From assembly GCA_028719045.1 (NCBI GenBank), contig JAQULD010000046.1, forward strand, positions 1 through 11,979: a DNA stretch of 11,979 nt. Direction: 5' to 3'. Within the stretch, counting starts at the first letter, position 1, and the number at the start of each line of letters is the position of its first letter. Positions 1-8,293 of the stretch are shown in pieces. Under the pieces are notes generated by a model. It did no database searches. It worked only from the letters and a program-made list of their open reading frames with translations, and was not told where the DNA came from. The position numbers and the translations under genes were made by a program. The stretch is from Candidatus Omnitrophota bacterium (lineage in GTDB: Bacteria; Omnitrophota; Koll11; Gygaellales; Profunditerraquicolaceae).

Positions 1-607
1 TGCATGATTCTCTGGGGGCCGGTTCTCTTACCGCGATCCCTATAGTTGAGACGCAGGCAGGAGACATAACGAGTTATATTCCTACTAACGTTATCTCGAT
101 CACCGACGGCCAGATCTACCTGGAGAACGACCTTTTTTACGCGGGCGTGCGCCCTGCGATAAACGTGGGTTTGTCGGTATCCAGAGTCGGCGGCAAGGCG
201 CAGTTTAAGTCTATGAGGCAGGTGGCTTCCAAACTACGCCTGGACCTGGCGCAATACAGGGAATTGGTGACTTTTACCCAATTCGGCACAGAACTGGACA
301 AGACTACCCAGGCCCAGCTTAACCGCGGCGAGCGGATGGTTGAGATTTTGAAACAGGACCAGTATTCGCCGCTTACTATTTCTAAACAGGTGATGATACT
401 TTACTGCGGCACGCGCGGCTACCTTGACGATCTGCCTGTGCAGTCCGTGAAAAAATTCGAGTTGGAATTCAATAAATATATGGATAAGAATAACCCTCAG
501 ATAGAAAAAGAGATGGAAGAGAAGAGGGAATTGACGGATGACATCATAAAGAGATTAGACAACGCGATCAGGGCCTTCAAGGCCGAATTCGTTGCCGGAA
601 TAAAAAA

Positions 608-611
<4 letters not shown>
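1..611 (+). CDS. atpA: F1Fo ATP synthase subunit alpha, C-terminal part (5' end outside window)
   Basis: This is the C-terminal 202 residues of the alpha subunit of the F1 catalytic head, which forms the alpha3-beta3 hexamer with AtpD at the cytoplasmic face of the membrane. The reading frame is open from the first complete codon at position 3, so the gene starts upstream. The segment [14 protein letters not shown], then [18 protein letters not shown], then [15 protein letters not shown], is the signature of the family. The Arg of SVSRVGG (codon 183-185) matches the arginine finger that alpha contributes to the catalytic site on beta. The rest is the helical C-terminal domain, ending EFVAGIKK. 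The nucleotide-binding P-loop lies upstream and cannot be checked. A GTG at 147 is an internal Val codon inside this conserved block, not a start. The stop overlaps the atpG start as ATGA, implying translational coupling. Confidence 0.98.
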
Positions 612-3127
<2,516 letters not shown>

Positions 3128-3141
<14 letters not shown>

Positions 3142-3514
3142 TTCCCTCCGCAGTTATAGATTAAACACTATTATAGCCCTGTTTTTATTATGCGGCTGCG
3201 CCGACAACCGGCCTGTGGCTGGGAAATATCCGGAAGAAGGATTAGCCTCGTGGTATTCTTCGAAAACAACTTCCACAGGTGAGGGATTCAGCGATGATTA
3301 TTTTTCCTGCGCGATGAGGCGTGTCGATTTCGGGAAATGCTACCAGGTTTGTAATATGGAAAACAATAAGTGCGTGGTCGTCAGGCATAATGATTTCGGC
3401 CCGGCAAAGAATTATTTCAAGCGGGGCAGGATAATAGACCTGACAAAGACAGCCTTTAGCCAGATCGCCAGTCTGGAAGAAGGCCTGGTAAAGGTGAAGG
3501 TCAATGAATATTAA
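3128..3514 (+). CDS. RlpA-like double-psi beta-barrel lipoprotein
   Basis: This is a 128-residue predicted lipoprotein. A basic N-terminus (about 1-12) and a hydrophobic stretch (IIALFLLCG) lead to a lipobox with Cys24 as the lipidated residue, so it is exported and membrane-anchored. Residues about 38-127 match the RlpA/double-psi beta-barrel fold: LASWYSS, GEGFSDD, VVVRHNDFGP (RlpA has RINDRGP) and RGRIIDLTKTAFSQI. RlpA proteins are septal or peptidoglycan-associated factors, and some are lytic transglycosylases. The usual AHRTLPFG motif reads AMRRVDFG here, so the His becomes Met63, although Glu52 and Asp89 remain. Four extra cysteines (61, 71, 75, 82) could form disulfides in the periplasm. 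Cleavage activity is therefore uncertain. The start overlaps atpC by 14 bases with no clear Shine-Dalgarno, so translation is probably coupled. Confidence 0.82.
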
Positions 3515-4397
3515 AGATTATCCTGAATTTAAACCGGTGGGACTGGAAGACCTGGAAGCGTTCAACCAGGCGTTAAAACAATTCCCTCCCGTAATTTCGG
3601 AATTGACTTTTACCAATATTTACTCCTGGCGCAAAGCCTATCAGTTTGAAGTCGCCTCACTTGGCGGGTTCTTGATTTTACGTTCCGGGCCGGAAAATAA
3701 AAAAAGTTTTTTCAGGCCAATAGGAAGCGGAGATATGAAGGCAGTCATGGAAAAAATATTGGAAGACACCGGCGCCGGTTTTGTCCGTATCCCGGAAATA
3801 ACCAAAAAGATGTTTGAAAACGAAAAGAAATACATTATCGAGGCTGATCCCGATAATTTTGATTACCTTTACAGGACAGAAGACCTTATCGAACTTCCCG
3901 GAAGAAAATACGACGGAAAGCGCAACCTTATAAAGAACTTTAAATCGGCTTATGAATTCCATTATACGGAATTTGACGACTCTAATATAAAGGATTGCCT
4001 TGAATTCGAAGAATTCTGGTGCACGCTCAAAAACTGCGACAGCGTTACTGGCCTTGGCAATGAAAGGCAGGCGATAAAGGAAATGGTGGATAATTTCTCT
4101 ATTTTCAAGCTTATCGCCGGGGCAATAAAGGTAAAGGAAAGGATCTGCGCGGTGGCGATAGGCCAGAGGCTTAACCAGTATACGCTGGTAATGCATGTTT
4201 TAAAAGCTGATCCGAATATGGCGGGGCTCTACCAGGCTATGAATAATGAATTCCTTTCTCGCCAGGCGCGCGGTTTTACCTATGTGAATATGGAACAGGA
4301 CCTCGGGTTGGCGGGGTTAAGAAAAGCCAAACAGTCGTATCATCCGGTAGAGATGATCAAAAAATACACGCTCAAAACCGGGGGATCGCCGGCTTAA
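3504..4397 (+). CDS. DUF2156 family protein (phosphatidylglycerol lysyltransferase C-terminal-like, tandem GNAT fold)
   Basis: This is a 297-residue soluble protein with no signal peptide or membrane segment. It follows the DUF2156 pattern along its length: LTFTNIYSWRKAYQFE (about 34-49), RTEDLIELPGRKYDGKRNLIKNF (about 124-146, the best-known block), a central NI-DCLEFEEFWC segment, GLYQAMNNEF (about 241-250) and NMEQDLGLAGLRKAKQSYHPVEM near the end. The family shares the tandem acyltransferase-like fold of the catalytic domain of MprF, which transfers an aminoacyl group from tRNA to phosphatidylglycerol. This protein lacks the MprF membrane flippase domain, so its donor and acceptor are unknown. 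It overlaps the RlpA-like gene by 11 bases and has GAAGG at 3495-3499 as a ribosome binding site. The MATE transporter gene follows after five bases. The family call is firm, but the reaction is not. Confidence 0.88.
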   Translation: MNIKDYPEFKPVGLEDLEAFNQALKQFPPVISELTFTNIYSWRKAYQFEVASLGGFLILRSGPENKKSFFRPIGSGDMKAVMEKILEDTGAGFVRIPEITKKMFENEKKYIIEADPDNFDYLYRTEDLIELPGRKYDGKRNLIKNFKSAYEFHYTEFDDSNIKDCLEFEEFWCTLKNCDSVTGLGNERQAIKEMVDNFSIFKLIAGAIKVKERICAVAIGQRLNQYTLVMHVLKADPNMAGLYQAMNNEFLSRQARGFTYVNMEQDLGLAGLRKAKQSYHPVEMIKKYTLKTGGSPA

Positions 4398-4402
4398 AAA
4401 AT

Positions 4403-5761
4403 ATGATTTTAAATCTTTTATTAAAGGAAAAAAAACTGGTCCGGGAAAGCTGGTCGGTGAGCTGGCCGATGATGCTCATAATGTTTTTTATATTCCTTAT
4501 CGGTTTTACCGACGTCTATGTCGCGGGAAAATTCGGAAAAGAGATCCAGGCGGCGTATGGGTTTGCCTCACAGATCTATTTTGTTTTCAGTATTATCGCT
4601 TTCGCGCTTACCGTAGGCACGGTCTCGGTGGTATCCAGGCTTTTTACTTCGGAAAAGAAAGAAGAATTCAATATAGCGGTTGATTCATCGCTTATCGTGT
4701 CTCTTTTCTGCGGGGTAATATTCAGTTTGATAGGTTTGGCTTTCTCAAAGCCGATCATTTACGGAGTAAACGTCCCGGCGGTCCTGAAAACCAATGCCTT
4801 GCCGCTTATGCGTATTTATTCGGTGGGGCTCTTGTTTAGCTACCTGCTTTTGAATACCAACGGCATACTGCGCGCCTGCAAATCGATAAAAAGGTCGCTT
4901 GTCACCATGTTCGTGGTTTGCCTTCTGAATGTCGGGCTTAATTTCCTGCTGGCATTCCGCACTCCGCTGGGATTCCAGGGGATCGCGGTGGCGACCGTAA
5001 TAAGTACTTTTTCAGGGTGTATAATAAACCTCATTTTTGTTAAAAGCCTTACTTCGGGCCGCTACAGGTTTTCCGCAGCGACAGTAAAGAAAATATTCAA
5101 TATAGGATGGCCGGCGGGGCTGCTCCAGGTTTTGTGGCAGCTGGCTTCTGTCGTGCTTTTTCTTGTTTTAAGCGCTTTGCCGCGCCATAACATCGAAGTA
5201 ATGGCGGCATTTACCAACGGCCTGAAGGTAGAGTCGGCGATTTTTCTTCCGGCGTTCGCTTTCAATATGGCGGCCGCGGTTATAGTAGGCAACCTTTTAG
5301 GCAAGAAAAAAAGTGAAGAGTCGTTTCACGCCGGTATAGTGACCGCCGTAACAGGAGTTATCATCGTTACCTTTTTATCCATTTTAGTGGTGCTGAATTC
5401 ACCGGCGATCGCGGCGTTCCTTTCGCCTAATGATATAGTGGTCAATGAAAGCGTAAAATATATCTGCATCAGCCTGATTTTTGAGCCGGTCATGGCCTGG
5501 GGCGTTATCCTAGCCGGCAGCCTTAACGGCGCCGGAGACACAAAGAGCGTGATGAAGATTATCACGCTTAGCATATGGCTTGTGCGTATCCCGTTAAGCT
5601 ATCTGCTGGGGATCCATTTCGGCCTCGGCGCTGTTAGCGTCTGGTGGTCCATGAACCTTTCAATCCTCGCTCAAACATTTTTTATTACCAGGCATTATTT
5701 TTCCAGGAAGTGGATCGCCCGCGCGGAAAGCCTGCTCACTTTACCTGATTCTAACCCGTAA
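4403..5761 (+). CDS. MATE family efflux transporter
   Basis: This is a 452-residue polytopic inner-membrane protein with about 12 hydrophobic segments in two similar halves, as expected for the MATE superfamily. These antiporters expel cationic drugs, dyes or metabolites in exchange for protons or sodium. Landmarks include SWSVSWPMMLIMFFIFLIGFTDVY-AGKFG in the first helix, GTVSVVSRLF in the third, the equivalent NIGWPAGLLQVLWQLASVVLF opening the second half, and MAAAVIVGNLLGKKKSE-SFHAG. The late segment MAWGVILAGSLNGAGDTKSVM is also highly typical. The length matches the family. The substrate cannot be read from the sequence. No strong Shine-Dalgarno lies in front of the ATG, and the gene begins five bases after the DUF2156 stop, so it probably depends on coupling. 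It is the last gene of the run that starts with atpA. Confidence 0.93.
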   Translation: MILNLLLKEKKLVRESWSVSWPMMLIMFFIFLIGFTDVYVAGKFGKEIQAAYGFASQIYFVFSIIAFALTVGTVSVVSRLFTSEKKEEFNIAVDSSLIVSLFCGVIFSLIGLAFSKPIIYGVNVPAVLKTNALPLMRIYSVGLLFSYLLLNTNGILRACKSIKRSLVTMFVVCLLNVGLNFLLAFRTPLGFQGIAVATVISTFSGCIINLIFVKSLTSGRYRFSAATVKKIFNIGWPAGLLQVLWQLASVVLFLVLSALPRHNIEVMAAFTNGLKVESAIFLPAFAFNMAAAVIVGNLLGKKKSEESFHAGIVTAVTGVIIVTFLSILVVLNSPAIAAFLSPNDIVVNESVKYICISLIFEPVMAWGVILAGSLNGAGDTKSVMKIITLSIWLVRIPLSYLLGIHFGLGAVSVWWSMNLSILAQTFFITRHYFSRKWIARAESLLTLPDSNP

Positions 5762-5768
5762 ATCCTAT

Positions 5769-5832
5769 CCCCTCTTTTCTTCGGTAGCACCCCGGCTTAT
5801 CGGAGTGCCGTGTGCCCCTCTTTTCTGAGGGG
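5769..5832 (+). repeat. Two GC-rich hairpins with a 12-base direct repeat
   Basis: The sequence after the MATE gene contains CCCCTCTTTTCT twice, at 5769-5780 and 5815-5826. The second copy is followed by GAGGGG (5827-5832), which closes a perfect 6-bp stem with CCCCTC at 5815-5820. The same GAGGGG could instead pair with the first copy at 5769-5774. Between them, GCAC-C-CCGG (5787-5795) pairs with TCGG-A-GTGC (5800-5808) around a CTTA loop, with one C/A mismatch and one G-U pair. Neither hairpin is followed by a T-run on either strand, so this is not a textbook intrinsic terminator. It may stabilise or end the upstream transcript, or be an intergenic repeat. Confidence 0.6.
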
Positions 5833-5863
5833 AAAATAATCAAAAAAAAGTGTTCACCGGCAA

Positions 5864-5891
5864 TTTACAGATTCTATTCCTTCTGTATTAT
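5864..5891 (+). promoter_or_regulatory. Possible sigma-70 promoter upstream of the 63-residue ORF
   Basis: TTTACA (5864-5869, five of six bases of TTGACA) is followed by a 16-base spacer and TATTAT at 5886-5891. An alternative -10, TATATT, lies at 5889-5894 with a 19-base spacer. It sits about 65 bases before the small ORF, after the hairpins that close the previous gene run. The region is AT-rich, so a chance match is possible. Confidence 0.42.
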
Positions 5892-5939
5892 ATTTATTAA
5901 GCGGAAGGAACAAAAGTTCAAGGCTAAGAAAGTATGTTT

Positions 5940-5950
5940 AAGGAGAAAGG
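5940..5950 (+). promoter_or_regulatory. Strong ribosome binding site that fixes the small-ORF start at 5955
   Basis: AAGGAGAAAGG lies just upstream of the ATG at 5955. AGGAG is nine bases from that codon. It falls inside the reading frame that would begin at the earlier ATG (5934), so the downstream ATG is favoured. Confidence 0.7.
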
Positions 5951-5954
5951 ACCG

Positions 5955-6146
5955 ATGCAGTACGAGTTGGAAGCTTTAATATGGGGATTGAACTCCCTGA
6001 TAAGTTTTCGCAAAGACAAACAGCTTTATTCTTTTTTTGCGGATAGGAAATCTCCTAAACCTAATCTTGAGGACCAGTATTCATTGTTCGGAGACTACAC
6101 AGAAGCAAGCCAAGAGAACGAAGATGTTGAGTTAATGCAGCTTTAG
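5955..6146 (+). CDS. Small hypothetical protein, 63 residues
   Basis: I do not recognise this protein. From the ATG at 5955 it encodes 63 residues beginning MQYELEALIWGLNSLISFRKD and ending EDVELMQL. An in-frame ATG at 5934 would add seven residues, but a strong AAGGAGAAAGG ribosome binding site sits between the two and favours 5955. The first 30 residues look helical and amphipathic. The rest is polar, with an acidic tail (EASQENEDVE), and there is no signal peptide, membrane helix or cysteine. It stands alone, preceded by a possible promoter and followed eight bases later by the strong promoter of the next unit. The good ribosome binding site argues that it is a real gene. No function can be assigned. 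Confidence 0.62.
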   Translation: MQYELEALIWGLNSLISFRKDKQLYSFFADRKSPKPNLEDQYSLFGDYTEASQENEDVELMQL

Positions 6147-6153
6147 TTTTTCA

Positions 6154-6182
6154 TTGTCAAGCTCCGTCAATAGTGTTATAAT
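6154..6182 (+). promoter_or_regulatory. Near-consensus sigma-70 promoter
   Basis: TTGTCA (6154-6159), an exact 17-base spacer and a perfect TATAAT (6177-6182) predict a transcript starting near 6188-6190. This is the best promoter match in the window. It lies just after the small ORF stop and drives the leader and the membrane-protein cluster that begins at 6286. Confidence 0.8.
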
Positions 6183-6195
6183 TAATGACAAAATG

Positions 6196-6201
6196 AAGGA
6201 G
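6196..6201 (+). promoter_or_regulatory. Shine-Dalgarno of the leader ORF
   Basis: AAGGAG sits seven bases before the GTG at 6209 and only a few bases after the predicted transcription start. It is the only strong ribosome binding site between the promoter and the membrane-protein gene at 6286, which has none of its own. Confidence 0.6.
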
Positions 6202-6208
6202 CAGGTAA

Positions 6209-6289
6209 GTGCGGTTACTGATTGCCGAGAGCAAAGAAAGCTGTAAAAAGAGACCCGAGTCAGCAGAAGACTTGGGTTTTTGTTTATGA
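6209..6289 (+). CDS. Putative 26-codon leader peptide coupled to the membrane-protein gene
   Basis: A GTG codon at 6209, seven bases after AAGGAG, opens a 26-codon frame beginning MRLLIAESKES and ending SAEDLGFCL. It stops with TGA at 6287-6289, overlapping the ATG of the next gene (6286-6288) in the ATGA arrangement seen elsewhere in this window. The frame runs straight through the terminator-like hairpin at 6251-6281. The peptide has no run of a single amino acid of the kind found in classical attenuator leaders. The placement suggests that its translation delivers ribosomes to the next gene and may stop the hairpin from ending transcription. The ORF is short, so chance remains possible. 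A 17-codon ATG frame (6193-6246) lacks a ribosome binding site and is less likely. Confidence 0.45.
   Translation: MRLLIAESKESCKKRPESAEDLGFCL
6251..6285 (+). terminator. Intrinsic-terminator-like hairpin in the leader
   Basis: ACCCGAGTC (6253-6261) pairs with GACTTGGGT (6269-6277) as nine pairs including one G-U, around the loop AGCAGAA, and TTTTTGTTT follows. This has the form of a rho-independent terminator. It ends right at the ATG of the downstream gene (6286), so it either ends a roughly 95-base RNA or acts as an attenuator controlling read-through. Confidence 0.68.
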
Positions 6290-6702
6290 AAAGTATAATC
6301 AGGAAGATAAGCATTGTATTTTCAGGAGGGGCTTTCGGCGGGCTGGTGAACAGCCTGGCGGTATGGTCCTTTGGCGCCTTGGGGATCACAGCGATGCTGG
6401 GGGTGAGGCTTTCTCCCGCTTTCAATCAGTTTTGGCTTTATTCAAGGCTCACCTGGGGAGGGATATGGGGGATATTGTTCCTTTTGCCTTATCTGAAACA
6501 CAACTGCGTGCTTAGAGGGATAGTTTTTAGTTTAGCTCCCACATTGGTCCAGCTTTTTATCGTTTTTCCGGTGCAGCTTAAAAAAGGCGTGATGGGGCTG
6601 GAACTGGGGGTTTTAACGCCGTTTTTCGTCATTCTGTACAATATGGTCTGGGGTATTTGCAGCGGTTTATGGATCGATGCCGCTAAAAAAGAAATAATAT
6701 GA
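6286..6702 (+). CDS. Conserved-looking small membrane protein of unknown function
   Basis: This is a 138-residue hydrophobic protein with about four membrane segments (roughly residues 10-33, 53-70, 77-95 and 104-130) and a basic N-terminus (MKSIIRK). Distinctive stretches are FSGGAFGGLVNSLAVWSFGALGI, WLYSRLTWGGIWGILFLLP, and SLAPTLVQLFIVFP followed by LTPFFVILYNMVWG. They have the Gly-rich look of a conserved family, but I cannot name it, and no catalytic or transport motif is evident. A TTG two codons upstream (6280) could also serve as start, but it sits in the U-tract of the hairpin. No Shine-Dalgarno precedes either codon. The overlap with the leader ORF stop suggests coupled translation from there. 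Its own stop overlaps the next lipoprotein start as ATGA, so the two are probably made together. Confidence 0.78.
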   Translation: MKSIIRKISIVFSGGAFGGLVNSLAVWSFGALGITAMLGVRLSPAFNQFWLYSRLTWGGIWGILFLLPYLKHNCVLRGIVFSLAPTLVQLFIVFPVQLKKGVMGLELGVLTPFFVILYNMVWGICSGLWIDAAKKEII

Positions 6703-6983
6703 GAAAAAAACTGCGCTTGTTTTTTATTTCTATGCTTTTAAGCGGGTGCGCAGCCGCAGATATAGTGTCCCGTCCGCAAACGCCTAAGCTGCCGATGGGA
6801 ATGACCGAGCAGGAGGTTTTTGAAAAGTTCGGCAAGCCCGACCAGAGGAATTCCGTAACAAGCGCTAACGGAAGGATATATGAGTCATTTGTTTATAAGA
6901 ACGGGCAGTCTTTTACCAATATCTATTTTCTTGACGGTAAAGTTTATTACGTAACCACAACCCCGGCTGCCAGGGAAAAATAA
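6699..6983 (+). CDS. Small BamE/SmpA-like lipoprotein
   Basis: This is a 94-residue predicted lipoprotein. The basic N-terminus MRKKLRLFF leads to a short hydrophobic stretch and the lipobox LLSGC, with Cys17 as the lipidated residue. The remainder has the small alpha-beta pattern of the SmpA/OmlA/BamE superfamily: PMGMTEQEVFEKFGKPDQR (a helix with the G-M-T...V...G-P signature), then a Tyr/Phe-rich strand, then FTNIYFLDGKVYYV. BamE is an accessory lipoprotein of the outer-membrane beta-barrel assembly machine, but this superfamily is broad and includes many unrelated small lipoproteins, so I do not assign bamE. The ATGA overlap with the membrane protein before it suggests the pair act in the same place. 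The iron-sulfur flavoprotein gene follows 23 bases later. Confidence 0.75.
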   Translation: MRKKLRLFFISMLLSGCAAADIVSRPQTPKLPMGMTEQEVFEKFGKPDQRNSVTSANGRIYESFVYKNGQSFTNIYFLDGKVYYVTTTPAAREK

Positions 6984-7006
6984 AAATAAGACGAGAGAGG
7001 TAATTT

Positions 7007-7663
7007 ATGAAAGTATTGCTTATCTCCGCAAGCCCTCATGAACAAAAGAGCAGGACTTTTTTACTGGCGCAAGGCATTGTAAAAGGGCTTGCTCAGGAAG
7101 CCATCGATACGGACACCATCCATCTTGCCGGCTGTCAGATCGCCTTCTGCAGGCATTGCGAGGCGTGCCATAAAAAAATGTTGAATTGTTCTATATCCGA
7201 CGACGCGCATAACATCCTTAGGAAGATGCTTGAAGCTGACGGGATAATACTGGCTTCGCCTAATTATATAAACCAGGTGACCGGATCAATGAAGACTTTG
7301 TTTGACCGTTCAGCGCATTTTATCCACTGTAAGAGGCTGCTAGGGAAATTCGTAGCCGGAGTGGTTACTTCCGGGAGCGGCCAGGACGAACAAGTCTTGG
7401 ATTATATCAGGTTTTACGGCCATACCTGCGGAGCGCAATATTCAGGAGGGATTTCCTGCAGGAACAGCGAAGTGGAAAGCAAGGAACAGGAGGCGGCTCT
7501 TTTGGGGCGCAAGCTCGCCGCGGATATTAAGTCAAAAAAGATATACCCCGAGCAAAATGAGATCATTGAAAAATCAAAACTGCATTTTGCCGCAGTTATG
7601 AAGCTAAGAAGGAATGATTGGCAGGAGGAGTATAAATACTGGCAGGATAAAGGCTGGCTATGA
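7007..7663 (+). CDS. Iron-sulfur flavoprotein / NADPH-dependent FMN reductase family
   Basis: This is a 218-residue cytoplasmic flavodoxin-fold protein. The N-terminal strand and loop MKVLLISASPHEQKSRTFLL is the FMN-phosphate-binding start of the family. ASPNYINQVTGSMKTLFDRS (about 83-102) is the second flavin-binding segment. Between them, Cys48-x2-Cys51-x2-Cys54-x6-Cys61 fits the compact CX2CX2CX4-7C motif of iron-sulfur flavoproteins, which bind a 4Fe-4S cluster beside FMN and shuttle electrons. Cys43 is an additional nearby cysteine. AGAGAGG is a good ribosome binding site about ten bases before the ATG. The stop overlaps the next start (ATGA), so it is probably co-translated with the deaminase. 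The electron donor and acceptor are not evident, and the C-terminal 50 residues are less typical. Confidence 0.87.
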   Translation: MKVLLISASPHEQKSRTFLLAQGIVKGLAQEAIDTDTIHLAGCQIAFCRHCEACHKKMLNCSISDDAHNILRKMLEADGIILASPNYINQVTGSMKTLFDRSAHFIHCKRLLGKFVAGVVTSGSGQDEQVLDYIRFYGHTCGAQYSGGISCRNSEVESKEQEAALLGRKLAADIKSKKIYPEQNEIIEKSKLHFAAVMKLRRNDWQEEYKYWQDKGWL

Positions 7664-8142
7664 TTTCCAAAAGAGAAGGCGATAAATATATGCGTTTAGC
7701 CGTTAAAGAGGCCAGAAAGAATATAATTTCCATGGAGGGCGGGCCATTCGGGGCCTGCGTGGTAAAGGGGAACAGTGTGGTGGCTGTCGCGCGCAACACC
7801 GTTTTAAAGAATGACGCTACCTGCCACGCTGAGATCAACGCGATAAGAATAGCTTCGAAAATAACCGGAAGCTTTGACCTGACAGGATGCGTTATTTATT
7901 CCACTACCGAGCCGTGTCCCATGTGCCTGAGCGCTATACACTGGGCAAGGATAAAAAAGGTGGTATATGGCACTACCATAAAAGACGCGGCTAAAATCGG
8001 TTTTAATGAGCTTGGTATTCCCGGACGGGTTTTAGCCAGGTTAGGTAAATCCAAAGTTATTATTTGCCAAAGCCGCCTGCTGGGTGAATGCAGAAAATTG
8101 TTCCACGATTGGGATGTCCTGCCCAACAAAAAATTATACTGA
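7660..8142 (+). CDS. Guanine deaminase-like nucleoside/base deaminase
   Basis: This is a 160-residue zinc hydrolase of the cytidine/deoxycytidylate deaminase fold. CHAEINAIR (about 48-56) holds the zinc-binding His and catalytic Glu, and EPCPMC (about 85-90) holds the two zinc-binding cysteines. Compared with the tRNA adenosine deaminase TadA, it looks more like the Bacillus guanine deaminase GuaD: GGPFGACVVK near the start, SAIHWARIKKVVYGTTIKDAAKIGF in the middle, and the end NKKLY. In GuaD the terminal Tyr and an Asp in the DAA segment help form the active site, and both are present here. The likely reaction is guanine to xanthine plus ammonia, placing it in purine salvage or nitrogen recovery. 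Activity on another base or nucleoside is possible. It overlaps the flavoprotein gene by four bases. Confidence 0.85.
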   Translation: MISKREGDKYMRLAVKEARKNIISMEGGPFGACVVKGNSVVAVARNTVLKNDATCHAEINAIRIASKITGSFDLTGCVIYSTTEPCPMCLSAIHWARIKKVVYGTTIKDAAKIGFNELGIPGRVLARLGKSKVIICQSRLLGECRKLFHDWDVLPNKKLY

Positions 8143-8153
8143 GATAAAAAATC

Positions 8154-8291
8154 ATGTCAGATTGGTCGCCGCCTGTTCAGTGCCCGAGATGTTCGAGCGA
8201 AGATACCCGTTTTGTCGAGCCGCATTTTGAGATGTCGGTATATGAATGCCTGGCATGCGGACTGCGTTTTGAAATAGAAGAAGGAGAGTAA
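8154..8291 (+). CDS. Zinc-ribbon small protein, 45 residues
   Basis: This short gene reads from ATG 8154 to TAA 8289-8291. It begins MSDWSPPVQCPRCSSEDTRF and ends CLACGLRFEIEEGE. The pairs Cys10/Cys13 and Cys32/Cys35 form a CX2C-X18-CX2C zinc ribbon, with the usual pattern of a polar first knuckle and a second knuckle followed by G-x-x-F. Similar ribbons occur in transcription factors and as free-standing small proteins or domains in metabolic complexes. The partner is unknown here. It lies 11 bases after the deaminase gene and two bases before the VanZ-like gene, so it belongs to the same run. No strong Shine-Dalgarno precedes its ATG, though GAGATAAAAA is weakly compatible. Reading-frame content and position make it a likely real gene. 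Confidence 0.75.
   Translation: MSDWSPPVQCPRCSSEDTRFVEPHFEMSVYECLACGLRFEIEEGE
8281..8286 (+). promoter_or_regulatory. Shine-Dalgarno that supports a TTG start
   Basis: AAGGAG sits seven bases before the TTG at 8294, inside the last codons of the zinc-ribbon gene. It is the reason for choosing TTG as the start of the VanZ-like gene. Confidence 0.7.
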
Positions 8292-8293
8292 AT

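Noticed and set aside
147..149. GTG as a gene start at the left end
   Set aside because: The same frame is open to the window edge and encodes conserved AtpA sequence on both sides of this codon.
3678..4196. A 172-residue minus-strand frame
   Set aside because: It is antisense to the well-supported DUF2156 gene, with no plausible ribosome binding site or family match.
6222..6515. A 97-residue + strand frame starting in the leader
   Set aside because: It overlaps the membrane-protein gene in another frame, begins at a TTG with no Shine-Dalgarno and lacks any family pattern.
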